A stretch of 64,000 nt of DNA. It comes from Lactiplantibacillus modestisalitolerans (GTDB taxonomy: Bacteria; Bacillota; Bacilli; Lactobacillales; Lactobacillaceae). Below, one piece after another: positions 51,783 to 60,169 of this stretch. Where the stretch lies: NCBI RefSeq assembly GCF_005405425.1, contig NZ_BJEA01000011.1, positions 1 through 64,000 on the forward strand, read 5' to 3'. The notes under the pieces are model-generated. The model was not told where the DNA came from. It saw only the letters and a program-made list of their open reading frames with translations, and searched no databases. The stretch's first letter is position 1, and every line of letters starts with the position of its first letter. Made by a program: the position numbers and the translations under genes.

Positions 51783-51883
51783 ACGCGCCGCCTCCTTTTT
51801 TAACTTATCTCAACTAAAACTCGACGAGGTTAAAACTACAACCATCACCGTCATTACGCGCAGCTTTACCGCCACGTTCACTC

Positions 51884-51914
51884 GAAAAAAATAGGCAAGC
51901 CGAAGCTTCCCTAT
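51884..51914 (-). terminator. Terminator-like hairpin in the uvrB leader
   Basis: ATAGG-AAGC pairs with GCTT-CCTAT around CGAA and is followed on the minus strand by seven T. It may end transcripts of the HD-domain gene or act on the uvrB transcript itself. Confidence 0.75.
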
Positions 51915-51933
51915 CACTTTCAAACCGTCTTAT

Positions 51934-51959
51934 ATTTTAGCACATCGAACATACTTTCG
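51934..51959 (-). promoter_or_regulatory. SOS box and -10 upstream of uvrBA
   Basis: CGAACATACTTTCG (51946-51959, plus strand) matches 12 of 14 bases of the Gram-positive LexA (DinR) box CGAACATATGTTCG. On the minus strand TAAAAT (51934-51939) follows 6 bp later as a -10. LexA control of uvrBA is established in B. subtilis; here it is inferred from the match. Confidence 0.7.
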
Positions 51960-51962
51960 CTA

Positions 51963-52610
51963 TTAATCGGATTGGCCGGGCGCCGCCAAAATTTGGTGCG
52001 TCAGCGTTCGCAATTGGTCCTGATTCGTGAACGGTTCCGCCAACATCTCTGGTAGCACCGCCTTCAAGAAATATTGAACGCTAGCCAGCTGCTGAAACGA
52101 CAGAATCGTCTTCAAACTTTCCTGGTAAATATCGGTAAAGACTGGCTCCGGATTTCCCTTTTGAATTTCACCAAAGGATTCGTAAAGGAGGTCAATTTTA
52201 TCCGCTACCGAAAGAATCCGTCCTTCAAGGGTATCGTCCTTGCCCTCCGATAACCGGCTGGAATAGGCCGCCCGAAACTCCGCGGGAATTTCGTTGTCCA
52301 CAAAGTTTTGGGAGAGCTTATGCTCCACGTCCGCTAACATTGAACGAAGCGTCGGGGTCGCGTACTTCACCGGCGTTTTAATGTCACCGATAAACCGCTC
52401 ATTATAGTCATGGTTAAGCGCCTTTTCATACAGCGCCCGCCAATTAACCGTTTGACCCGCGTTTTCCTCGACGTCACCTAAAAACTGCGCGGTTTCAGCC
52501 ACTTTAAACGAATGGGCCGCGACCGAATGGTTTTGATACTTAAAGAACCCGGGGGCCCGCTGAATCGTTTCTAAGTTACTCAAACTTTGCAAATATTGAT
52601 GCATTCCCAT
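51963..52610 (-). CDS. HD-domain phosphohydrolase (YfbR-like)
   Basis: This 215-residue HD-fold protein has HSFKVAET (metal His near 33), the HD pair in ALNHDYNERFIGDIKTP (near 68) and a late Asp in LSVADKIDLLYESF (near 139). The arrangement resembles YfbR, a 5'-deoxynucleotidase, but substrate is not certain. It ends 4 bp before the SOS box of uvrBA. Between two possible starts (MGM) the first is kept. Confidence 0.85.
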   Translation of the reverse strand: MGMHQYLQSLSNLETIQRAPGFFKYQNHSVAAHSFKVAETAQFLGDVEENAGQTVNWRALYEKALNHDYNERFIGDIKTPVKYATPTLRSMLADVEHKLSQNFVDNEIPAEFRAAYSSRLSEGKDDTLEGRILSVADKIDLLYESFGEIQKGNPEPVFTDIYQESLKTILSFQQLASVQYFLKAVLPEMLAEPFTNQDQLRTLTHQILAAPGQSD

Positions 52611-52678
52611 TAACGATCACCATCCTTGAAGACTTCAATTTGACCTCAGTGTAGCAAAGCCACCCGGCAGACGCAACT

Positions 52679-53872
52679 TTAGTGCCGGACTCGGCGTGAA
52701 CGCTGCGGCAGTTTCAATAAAAACGCCATTAAATAAGAAACAATTAGGAAACCAGCCACCACCAGGTAAGGATAGTGGTAGTTTAAATCTAACAACATTC
52801 CCGACATAATTGGACCGATGATGTTCCCAACACTCGTTAGTGACATGTTTAAGCCGTTGATCAATCCCTGATTGGCTTCGGTCGCCTTCGTCAGTAAGGT
52901 CGTAATCGCGGGACGGAGCAAGTCGAAGGCCGAAAAAATAACTAAAGTCGCAACCATGACGGCCACCTTGGAATGCGCTTGCGTGATCCAAATGGTGCAA
53001 ATGGCAGCTAACGCGAAGCACACCCGAATGACGCGCTGTTCACCCCACCGCTGAACGAAAGTATCGAATAACGCAACCTGCAAAAAGAGTGAAATAACGC
53101 CGTTTAACGTCAGCACGAGTGCAATGTTATTCAAACTAAAGTGGAACACTTCGTTAACGTAAATACTATAGATACTTTCAAAGCCTTGTAATCCAAACGA
53201 TGAGACCAAAATCATCGCGAAGAGGAGGATGATTGGCACCGTCCAAAACGCCCGCGTTAACGGGTGGTGTTGCTGGTGGGCCGCTGCCGCCTGGGCCTCC
53301 CGGTTCGGGTCAATTTCTTGATCACTTGGCAAGAGCACGATTAAAACAATGGCACTAATTAGGCCCAGTGCTCCGGCCACCCAGAACGGGGTTTTGTAGC
53401 TAATGGCTGCCAACATGCCACCGATGCCGGGGCCTAAAATCAGGCCACCACTAAAGGCCGCCGACAACCAGCCAATCACCTTAGCACGTTGATGTTTCGT
53501 CGTAATATCAGAAGCCAGCGCCATGGCCGTTGGTACGACCATCGCAGCGGATAAGCCCCCAATCGTCCGGGATACGTTAAAAACGGCCAACTGGTTAGTC
53601 AGTGCAAACAAAATTTCCGACGCCATGAATAAGAAAAGACCGAGCGTTAAAACGGGCTTGCGGCCGACCTTATCAGAAACCCGGCCGATAATTGGTGAAG
53701 CGACAAACTGGGCAAACGCAAACAACGCGTTCATGACCCCCATATCGGTCGCACTCAGGTGTAAGTCATTTTTAATAAACGGCATTACTGGAATAACCAG
53801 ACTAATTCCCAAACAGACTAAAAATTCACTAAAGATTAAAATAAAAATGGCTCGTCGTGTTTGCCGATCCAT
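52679..53872 (-). CDS. MFS drug-efflux-type transporter
   Basis: This 397-residue protein has 12 membrane helices. The motif-A loop is GRVSDKVGRKPVLTLG (near 66) and the antiporter motif-C region is GWLSAAFSGGLILGPGIGG (near 128), typical of DHA1 (TetA/NorA-like) proton-coupled multidrug exporters. The exported compound is unknown. The frame opens at 53944, but GGGGTG is 6 nt before the ATG at 53872. Confidence 0.88.
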   Translation of the reverse strand: MDRQTRRAIFILIFSEFLVCLGISLVIPVMPFIKNDLHLSATDMGVMNALFAFAQFVASPIIGRVSDKVGRKPVLTLGLFLFMASEILFALTNQLAVFNVSRTIGGLSAAMVVPTAMALASDITTKHQRAKVIGWLSAAFSGGLILGPGIGGMLAAISYKTPFWVAGALGLISAIVLIVLLPSDQEIDPNREAQAAAAHQQHHPLTRAFWTVPIILLFAMILVSSFGLQGFESIYSIYVNEVFHFSLNNIALVLTLNGVISLFLQVALFDTFVQRWGEQRVIRVCFALAAICTIWITQAHSKVAVMVATLVIFSAFDLLRPAITTLLTKATEANQGLINGLNMSLTSVGNIIGPIMSGMLLDLNYHYPYLVVAGFLIVSYLMAFLLKLPQRSRRVRH

Positions 53873-54154
53873 CGTCATCACCCCGATTAGTTTTTTTATT
53901 GAAGTACCGTGAACCGCAACCTCAGTAATGCTTCTCCGTACCACTGCAATCAGCTACCGTTGCTTTAGCACACTGCTGTCCATCATAGCAAGCTTGCGCC
54001 TAAAACGCTAGCACAAAGCTTAGCGTAGACCACGGCCACGATGCGCCCACACGGCCGCTTAAATTCCGATTAAAGGTGAGCGCTTTCAACCCCATTTAAC
54101 CCGTCATCCGGTACAATTAAATTAATTACCAATTTACTAAGGAGGGCTCCCCAC

Positions 54155-54715
54155 ATGGATCCACAATTAACCGGCTTTTCTGCCATTCAGCGCATCGACC
54201 CAAACATCTTCATTGACCTGCGTTACGCGACCACTAATAACTTTACCCACCAGGTGATTTACGACTTCACGACCGCCATCGTTCGCACGGGTACCGCCCA
54301 AAAATTGGCGGCGGCGAGTCAGGCCGTCCAAGCCCAAGGCTACCGGCTCAAAGTTTGGGATGCTTACCGCCCCGTTAGTGCACAACGACGCCTATTCGAA
54401 GTTTATCCCGACCCCGATTTTGTCGCACCCCCGAACCCCAATTTTAGTCACCAGAAGGGCGTCACGTTGGATTTAACGCTAGCGACCCCCGCGGGACAAG
54501 ACTGTCCGTTACCGACCGGCTTTGACGATTTTAGCCCCCAGGCACACCGCAACGCCGCTAAGACCCCGGAACAAGAATACTACTATCAAATTCTTGATGC
54601 GGCGATGACGGCCGCCGGCTTCGTGGGCTACGTGAACGAATGGTGGGATTACCGTGACGCGGACATGGACGCCTACGAGCCGCTAGCGGCCGACCCGAAT
54701 GATTTCGCCGATTAA
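54155..54715 (+). CDS. D-alanyl-D-alanine dipeptidase (VanX family)
   Basis: This 186-residue zinc dipeptidase of the M15D family cleaves D-Ala-D-Ala. It has R72 in AYRPV, the zinc motif SHQKGVTLD (His99, Asp106) and the catalytic Glu162 in EWWDY. The third zinc ligand, His in the usual EWWH, is Asp165 here. In plantarum-group bacteria, which end peptidoglycan precursors in D-lactate, such an enzyme (Aad) clears D-Ala-D-Ala or recycles it. AAGGAGGG precedes the ATG; it is a single gene. The ligand swap leaves some doubt about activity. Confidence 0.88.
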   Translation: MDPQLTGFSAIQRIDPNIFIDLRYATTNNFTHQVIYDFTTAIVRTGTAQKLAAASQAVQAQGYRLKVWDAYRPVSAQRRLFEVYPDPDFVAPPNPNFSHQKGVTLDLTLATPAGQDCPLPTGFDDFSPQAHRNAAKTPEQEYYYQILDAAMTAAGFVGYVNEWWDYRDADMDAYEPLAADPNDFAD

Positions 54716-54737
54716 CACGGCCACCTTTAATTAATAT

Positions 54738-54860
54738 TCGGCTACTATCGTCAAAAAAGGGGCCTGTGGTATTAGTCACAGCCTCCCTTGTGTCGCCGAA
54801 TCTTAATAGTCAAAACGGGCGTCAAAAGTCACCAACTAATCAACTTTTGGCACACTCGCA
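54738..54860. repeat. Repeat family B, copy 2 (double hairpin)
   Basis: GGGGCCTGTG pairs with CACAGCCTCCC, followed by CTTAATAGTCAAAACG and a second hairpin CAAAAGT/ACTTTTG ending in GGCACAC. The order of words equals that of the copy at 104-220. It lies between convergent genes. Confidence 0.6.
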
Positions 54861-54889
54861 AAAAAGCCCCACGATTAGTTTCGTGGGGT
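54858..54889 (-). terminator. Intrinsic terminator of the NADH oxidase gene
   Basis: CCCCACGA/TCGTGGGG with a 6-nt loop is followed on the minus strand by six T. Confidence 0.88.
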
Positions 54890-54907
54890 CGTCTTATAAG
54901 CATTTAA

Positions 54908-56266
54908 TTAATTAGTCCGCCAATAACCGTGTTCTTGATCAACGGCTTTTTGGGCAACTAAATTCAGGTAATTGAACGGTTCATCAAAATTAGGTGAAAA
55001 TAACATATCCATAAACGCGAGCTCATCAATCGTATTCCCATTTTGAATAATAACCGATAAAGTGTTGGCAGATTGCGACACTTCGTGGGCACTAATGAGT
55101 TGACCACCCAGCACCTTACGACTATTTTGATCATAAACGAGTTCAATTTTAACTTTCTGGGTCGCCGGCATGAAATCGGGTCGATAGTTTCCTTCATAAA
55201 CCACGCTTTTGGCATTCATGTGCGCTGCCTTGGCTGCCGCCATGGTTAAACCGGTACAAGCAACCGTCTGACCAAAAACAAGCATCCCGGTCGTCGCCTG
55301 ACTACCAATTGATTTTAAGCGACGTTCGAGCACGTTAATCCCGGCCAAGGTGCCCTGCCGAACAGCGTGTGAGGCTAACGGAATGTACGCCTGACTCATC
55401 GTCGGGTTATAGTGCACTTCGGTCGCATCACCAGCCGCAAAAATATCAGGATCCGAAGTCCCCATGTAGGGGTCGGTAATGATTGCACCGTTTTTAGCTA
55501 GGTTAACTTGCCCCTTTAAGAGGTCCGTTTGTGGAAGAACGCCCGGACAAATGGCAACCATGTCAACTTGAAAATCACCAGCCGTGGTCCCAATTTGAAG
55601 CCCGGCCTCGCCAAGGTCCGTGAACTTAGTAACGGTCGTGTTCGTATGGACATCGACACCGTGCGCCTCTAGAACGGTTTGAACTGAATTGGCAATGACC
55701 GGATCCATATATTCGTCTAATAACTGGGCGTTTCGTTGGAATAAAATCACTTCATGGCCAGACTTAACGTACCCTTCCGCTAATTCAACGCCGGCATAAC
55801 CGCCGCCGACGATACCAATGCGGTGCCCGTGTTGCGCCGCGCTATATAATTCACGCGCCTGATCACAGGTTTTACAGAGCATTACTTTCGGACTTTCAAT
55901 CCCAGAAATTGCGGGAATTGCCGTCATTGAACCAGTTGCGACAATCAATTTATCATACTGGTCATGGACGAGTTCCTTAGTTTGCAGATTTTGGGCCATA
56001 ATCTCGTGTGCGTGCGCATCAATTCGAATGACATCAAATTGCATGTTCATTTGAACACCCTGGCGCTTAAATTCTTCCGGATTGGCATAAAAAACATCGT
56101 CTAAGTTCTTGACCGTCCCACCCAAGTGTAAATAAGTGGCACAAGACAAGTAGGAAATCTCAGCGTGACGTTCGTATACCGTGATTTCAGTGTCGGGGTA
56201 ATATTTGAGAATCTGCCGCATCGCGGCGATTCCTGCGTGGGTACATCCAATAATGGCTACTTTCAT
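54908..56266 (-). CDS. nox: FAD-dependent NADH oxidase / CoA-disulfide-reductase family
   Basis: This 452-residue flavoprotein has the FAD site VAIIGCTHAGIAAM at the N-terminus, the single redox cysteine Cys42 in YLSCATYLHLGG, the NAD-binding GIVGGGYAGVELAEGY (near 155) and the second FAD motif FAAGDATE (near 278). The Cys42 class reduces O2 to water in lactic acid bacteria, regenerating NAD+; a CoA-disulfide or persulfide reductase is the alternative. Its promoter contains two AGTATACT palindromes one helical turn apart. Confidence 0.92.
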   Translation of the reverse strand: MKVAIIGCTHAGIAAMRQILKYYPDTEITVYERHAEISYLSCATYLHLGGTVKNLDDVFYANPEEFKRQGVQMNMQFDVIRIDAHAHEIMAQNLQTKELVHDQYDKLIVATGSMTAIPAISGIESPKVMLCKTCDQARELYSAAQHGHRIGIVGGGYAGVELAEGYVKSGHEVILFQRNAQLLDEYMDPVIANSVQTVLEAHGVDVHTNTTVTKFTDLGEAGLQIGTTAGDFQVDMVAICPGVLPQTDLLKGQVNLAKNGAIITDPYMGTSDPDIFAAGDATEVHYNPTMSQAYIPLASHAVRQGTLAGINVLERRLKSIGSQATTGMLVFGQTVACTGLTMAAAKAAHMNAKSVVYEGNYRPDFMPATQKVKIELVYDQNSRKVLGGQLISAHEVSQSANTLSVIIQNGNTIDELAFMDMLFSPNFDEPFNYLNLVAQKAVDQEHGYWRTN

Positions 56267-56337
56267 CGTTCATTCACAGCTTTCAATAACATGATAAATT
56301 TTTTCCTATTCGTAATATCGCTATCCCCTCATTTTGA

Positions 56338-56388
56338 AGTATACTATGAGTATACTGCGATTGTAAAAAAAGTAAACTTATTTAAATT
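56338..56388. promoter_or_regulatory. Divergent promoters nox / EAL gene with tandem palindromes
   Basis: For nox (minus), TTTACA (56362-56367) and TATACT (56338-56343) are 18 bp apart. For the EAL gene (plus), TTGTAA (56361-56366) and TAAATT (56383-56388) are 16 bp apart. Two copies of the palindrome AGTATACT (56338-56345 and 56349-56356) are spaced 11 bp, covering the nox -10 and spacer. A repressor there could control both genes. Confidence 0.6.
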
Positions 56389-56412
56389 ATCATAGTAAAA
56401 GGTGATGGTAAT

Positions 56413-57123
56413 ATGCAACCAACTTATCGCTATTTTGTACAACCCCAACTAGACGTTCGTACGCACACCGTTTACGGCTACGAGCTTCTGATTAAACAAC
56501 TCACTCCCGCCGGTTGGCGTTTACCGGAATCATTTGCCAGTATCGACCCTAAAATCATGTCCAAGCTATTAGTGGCGACGACTAAAATTCTCGGCCTTAA
56601 AGTTCAGTACTGTTCCGTCAACGTGAGCCGCGAACAATTGGTCGACACTGACGTTGCTAAGGCCATTATTCAAAGTCAGACGCAACTATACCCGGCTAAA
56701 CTAATCGTGGAGCTCACCGAAGAAACTGGCCCGGGTTGCTATCCCGATACGAAACTGATCCCCCACCTTCGGCACTTTATCGAACACGGTATGCAGATTT
56801 CGCTGGACGACGTGGGAACCGGCATCAATGACTTTAAGAGTATTCAAGAATTCTTGCCACTGGCATCCGAACTTAAATTCGCCTTACAAAACTTTCGGAC
56901 CGGCATTCAGGATCCACAAATCCAACAAAAACTACATTTCTGGCGGGCAATCAGTAACGAATACGGTCTACGCCTCATTTTAGAAGGCATCGAGGACGAA
57001 GCCGACGCTCAACTGAGCAATGACTTTGAAATTAACCTCCAACAGGGTTACTACTACGGCCGGCCAGAATTACTGCGGTTACCGGGTGACCCGGTAGATT
57101 TTCAGACGGCGACGCAAAGCTAA
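56413..57123 (+). CDS. EAL-domain protein (c-di-GMP phosphodiesterase-like)
   Basis: This 236-residue protein is a stand-alone EAL domain with no sensor or membrane part. Most catalytic positions are kept: YELL with Glu24 for EAL, the Asn in SVNVS, Glu in ELTEET, the DD pair in DDVGTG, a Lys in ELKFA, EGIEDE, and Gln in LQQGYYYGRP. Variant spellings (ELL, DDVGTG, LKFA) mean activity on c-di-GMP is possible but not certain. AAGGTGATGG precedes the ATG. It diverges from nox; a degenerate GGDEF-type gene lies 7 kb away. Confidence 0.87.
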   Translation: MQPTYRYFVQPQLDVRTHTVYGYELLIKQLTPAGWRLPESFASIDPKIMSKLLVATTKILGLKVQYCSVNVSREQLVDTDVAKAIIQSQTQLYPAKLIVELTEETGPGCYPDTKLIPHLRHFIEHGMQISLDDVGTGINDFKSIQEFLPLASELKFALQNFRTGIQDPQIQQKLHFWRAISNEYGLRLILEGIEDEADAQLSNDFEINLQQGYYYGRPELLRLPGDPVDFQTATQS

Positions 57124-57192
57124 TGGTAACCACTACATTCAAGAAATGAACGCTAATTTTAGTTAAACAACTCTAGACAATTCAACGTAAAA

Positions 57193-57240
57193 GACGCCCC
57201 AAGGCTGGACACAAATTCCAATCTTGAGGCGTCCTTTATT
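57193..57240 (+). terminator. Intrinsic terminator of the EAL gene
   Basis: GACGCC-CAAG pairs with CTTG-GGCGTC across a long loop, followed by CCTTTATT, 70 bp past the stop. Confidence 0.7.
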
Positions 57241-57360
57241 AACATTAAATTTAAGATGCATTAGGTCGTTACTAAACATCTTATCGCAAGGAATATCGGG
57301 CAAACAACGAGTCCGCTATTAGCAAGTTTTCTTGACCGCGTTCTTGTTTGCACCCCTACA

Positions 57361-57513
57361 ATGGCCACTGTCCCAACTCGGCTAAGCTTAAATATCCTAA
57401 TATCGCTGCCGACCAGACCGATACACAAATGGGTCATCCTCTGGGTAATTCGCCTCGTTCTCATCTTATTGATTATCGGACTAATCGCCTACTGGTGCCA
57501 TCGTTTCAAGTAA
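57361..57513 (+). CDS. Possible 50-residue membrane peptide or gene remnant
   Basis: A short ORF encodes a basic N-terminus and one strong membrane helix (WVIRLVLILLIIGLIAYW). The stretch LPTRPIHKWVILWVIRL recalls the start of bacterial PH-domain (YdbS-like) proteins, so this may be what remains of one. I see no ribosome site before the ATG, and the stretch 57250-57520 has no better gene. It lies just upstream of the MarR operator. Confidence 0.25.
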   Translation: MATVPTRLSLNILISLPTRPIHKWVILWVIRLVLILLIIGLIAYWCHRFK

Positions 57514-57528
57514 TTCCTCAGCCGATTA

Positions 57529-57587
57529 ATCAAGTACTTGACTATTTTTTCGACTAGCGTTAAAGTGAATTTAATCAAGTACTTGAT
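57529..57587 (+). promoter_or_regulatory. marR promoter flanked by two identical palindromic operators
   Basis: The palindrome TCAAGTACTTGA occurs at 57530-57541 and again inside ATCAAGTACTTGAT at 57574-57587, 45 bp apart centre to centre. TTGACT (-35, 57538-57543) overlaps the first, and TAAAGT (-10, 57561-57566) lies 17 bp on. The second covers the transcription start region. This is the layout of an autoregulated MarR gene. Confidence 0.82.
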
Positions 57588-57612
57588 AACTTAATTTGAG
57601 AGGATCTTAACT

Positions 57613-58203
57613 ATGTCTGAAAACGAAAACTTTTTAACCCGCTTCCTGCGCTTTAACACCCTTCTCCGGCGCTACGAAAATTGGCAACAACGCACTCACG
57701 GCTCACAAAGTAGCCTGCACCGGGGGCAAGGTCGCGTACTGGCCGTTTTAAAAATGAAGCCCGAAACGACCCAACGTGAACTGGTTTACGTTCTAAATAT
57801 GAGTCCCCAAGCCGTTAGCGAATGCCTAGCTAAATTAGAAAAAGCCGGTTACGTACACCGCAGTGCTTCCGCAACTGATCGCCGCGTCATGACCATCAAA
57901 TTAACCGCTGCTGGTCAGAAGGCCGCCGAACGGAACGCCGAGAGTAGCTCGGATTCTGCCTTTGACGTCTTAACCGACGAGGAGCAACAAACTTTTGATG
58001 GCCTGCTTACTAAAGTTGAAAATAAGATTTTAGATGAATTGCCAGAAGACGACTTTGCCCGCCGCACCACGCCGTTTAATGAAATGCCTGGTTGTGGTGG
58101 TGGTCGTCCCGGCTGTGGCCGTGGAATGGGACCCATGGGACGACGCTTCAACCGGATGGACGGCTACGGTCCTTCCCGGTTCCCCAATGATTGGCCAATG
58201 TAA
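57613..58203 (+). CDS. MarR-family regulator with Gly/Met/Cys-rich tail
   Basis: This 196-residue regulator has a MarR winged helix-turn-helix (about 30-120) with recognition region TQRELVYVLNMSPQAVSECLAKLEKAGYV and wing ATDRRVMTIKLTAAG. The last 39 residues form a low-complexity tail, rich in Gly, Arg, Met and Pro, with two Cys (PGCGGGRPGCGRG) that could bind metal or respond to oxidants; this is inference. Two identical palindromes around its promoter suggest self-repression. GAGAGG precedes the ATG. No target gene lies downstream in the same direction. Confidence 0.9.
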   Translation: MSENENFLTRFLRFNTLLRRYENWQQRTHGSQSSLHRGQGRVLAVLKMKPETTQRELVYVLNMSPQAVSECLAKLEKAGYVHRSASATDRRVMTIKLTAAGQKAAERNAESSSDSAFDVLTDEEQQTFDGLLTKVENKILDELPEDDFARRTTPFNEMPGCGGGRPGCGRGMGPMGRRFNRMDGYGPSRFPNDWPM

Positions 58204-58267
58204 TGCGGTCATCGTCAATGTACCGCACTGGCCGTTAAACGGTCGGAACGTTTACTAATTTATACAC

Positions 58268-58366
58268 AGCCGTCTTGCCCACTTATTCTGGCAAGGATAA
58301 TGAATTTTTGAGAACTCAACTGGTATCCTCTTTAGCAAATCAACACTGCCTACCATCCAACCCAAA
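58268..58366 (-). repeat. Repeat family A, copy 4 (5' part only)
   Basis: On the minus strand AGTGTTGATTTGCTAA...CAGTTGAGTTCTCAAAAATTCAT...AAGTGG matches the first 100 bp of the copies at 43001-43372 and 61617-61988. The structured core is missing. It lies between convergent genes beside the pgm terminator. Confidence 0.72.
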
Positions 58367-58367
58367 T

Positions 58368-58401
58368 AGGACGCGAAACCGCTAATTCGGTTTCGCGTCC
58401 T
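58368..58401. terminator. Hairpin between marR and pgm
   Basis: AGGACGCGAAACCG pairs perfectly with CGGTTTCGCGTCCT around a 6-nt loop. The T-runs on both sides are weak, but the stem is strong and serves the two converging genes. Confidence 0.72.
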
Positions 58402-58441
58402 ATTGACTGTTCTAGCGTCGCAATTTCTTGCTAACGCGTCA

Positions 58442-60169
58442 TTATTCTTTAATAAAAGCTTGAATGGCATCCTCAAACTTCGCTAATTTGGTATTAGCTT
58501 CGTCTAAGCTAGCACCCAACGTTCCGATATAGAACTTGATCTTTGGTTCCGTTCCGGAAGGCCGAATGGCAATCCAAGTACCGTCTTCCAAGTGGTACTT
58601 CAACACGTTAGCCACTGGCAAACTGATTGCGCTGGTATGCCCGTCCTTGAAAGTTTCAACCTGACTTTGGAAGTCCTCGGTTGCTTCGACGGCGTAACCC
58701 GCAAAAGTCGTTGGCGCTTCTTGCCGGAATTTAGTCATTAGAGCCGCGATCTTATCGCTCCCACCAACACCATCAAATTCTTCGGAAGTCGTCTTTTCAC
58801 GGAAGTAACCATACTGCTTGAAGAGGTCTTGCAACCCGTCGTACAAGTTCTTGCCTAAACTCTTGTAGTAGGCCGCTACTTCGGCCAACAGAACCGTCGT
58901 TTGAATGGCATCCTTATCGTGCACGAACGGCTTGATCAAGTAGCCGTAACTTTCTTCGAACCCAAACATGTAGGTGTGTTCGCCACTCGCTTCAAAGTGT
59001 TCAATTTGTTCCGCAATGTACTTAAAGCCGGTCAAGACGTTGATCATCTTAACGCCGTAAGCTTCCGCAACCTTAGTTGCAAACTCACTGGAAACAATTG
59101 ACTTAACCGCAGCCGCGTTAGCTGGCAACGTCCCCGCATCCTTGTTCGCTTGCAAAATGTAGTGTAACAAGACGGCGGCAATTTGGTTCCCCGTTAAGAG
59201 GACGTATTCACCGTCGGGTTGGCGCACGGCCGTCCCTAAGCGGTCAGCATCGGGATCAACCGCGATCAACACGTCCGCGCCTTCCTTCTTACCTAAATCG
59301 ATAGCCATCTTGAAGGCTTCTGGGAATTCAGGGTTCGGGAACTTAACGGTTGAAAACTCAGGATCAGCGACGGCTTGCTCTTTAACCACGCTAAAGTTCT
59401 TAAAGCCCGCGTTTTTAAGGGCCTTTTCACCTAACATCCGGCCCGTTCCGTGCAGTGGCGTAAAGACTAACTTCATGTCTTTACCAACTTCGTCAACTAA
59501 TTTTTGGTTGATTGTTACTTCCTTGACCTTGGCCAAGTAGTCTTGATCGACATCGTCACCAATGATCGTTTCGACCTTATCGGCTAACAGTTGGTCCTCA
59601 TCCGCAACGGCAATCGCAAAGACGTCCGTGACCTTCCGAATATAGGACGTAATCAAATCGGATTCCTTCGGTGGCATTTGCCCCCCGTCTTCACCGTAAA
59701 TCTTATAGCCGTTATACTGCTTTGGATTATGGCTCGCCGTAATCATGATCCCCGCATACGTATGTAAATGCCGGACCGTAAAGGAAAGTTCGGGCGTTGG
59801 CCGCAAGCTTTCAAACACGTACGACTTAATGCCGTGTTGGCCTAAAACCCGGGCCGATTCATGGGCAAAGTCTTGAGAATGGTGCCGCGAATCAAAACTA
59901 ATCGCAACCCCGCGCTCCTTAACGGCGGCAGGTAAGGTGTCCATAAACCGCGCGAGCCCCTCAGTCGCTTGGCGAACCGTGTAAATATTCATTCGGTTGA
60001 TTCCGGGTCCTAAGACGCCCCGCATCCCCGCAGTACCGAATTCCATCGGTTGATAAAAGGCATCTTCCAAGGCGGCGTCATCGCCGGCCATGTTAGTTAA
60101 TTCTTGCTTTAAACTTGATTCTAGTGTTGTTTGGTTTTTCCAGGTACGATAAGTATCTTGCCAACTCAC
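58442..60169 (-). CDS. pgm: Alpha-phosphoglucomutase (phosphohexomutase)
   Basis: This 575-residue enzyme interconverts glucose-1-phosphate and glucose-6-phosphate, feeding UDP-glucose and polysaccharide synthesis. It has the phosphoserine loop GIMITASHNPKQYNGYK (near 140), the metal loop AVDPDADRLG (near 297) and the phosphate loop RPSGTEPKIKFY (near 536). It is the long PgcA type, not GlmM. The start is uncertain among GTG 60184, ATG 60178 and GTG 60169; GGGGATGG lies about 5 nt before the last, which gives MSWQDTYRTW. Confidence 0.95.
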   Translation of the reverse strand: MSWQDTYRTWKNQTTLESSLKQELTNMAGDDAALEDAFYQPMEFGTAGMRGVLGPGINRMNIYTVRQATEGLARFMDTLPAAVKERGVAISFDSRHHSQDFAHESARVLGQHGIKSYVFESLRPTPELSFTVRHLHTYAGIMITASHNPKQYNGYKIYGEDGGQMPPKESDLITSYIRKVTDVFAIAVADEDQLLADKVETIIGDDVDQDYLAKVKEVTINQKLVDEVGKDMKLVFTPLHGTGRMLGEKALKNAGFKNFSVVKEQAVADPEFSTVKFPNPEFPEAFKMAIDLGKKEGADVLIAVDPDADRLGTAVRQPDGEYVLLTGNQIAAVLLHYILQANKDAGTLPANAAAVKSIVSSEFATKVAEAYGVKMINVLTGFKYIAEQIEHFEASGEHTYMFGFEESYGYLIKPFVHDKDAIQTTVLLAEVAAYYKSLGKNLYDGLQDLFKQYGYFREKTTSEEFDGVGGSDKIAALMTKFRQEAPTTFAGYAVEATEDFQSQVETFKDGHTSAISLPVANVLKYHLEDGTWIAIRPSGTEPKIKFYIGTLGASLDEANTKLAKFEDAIQAFIKE

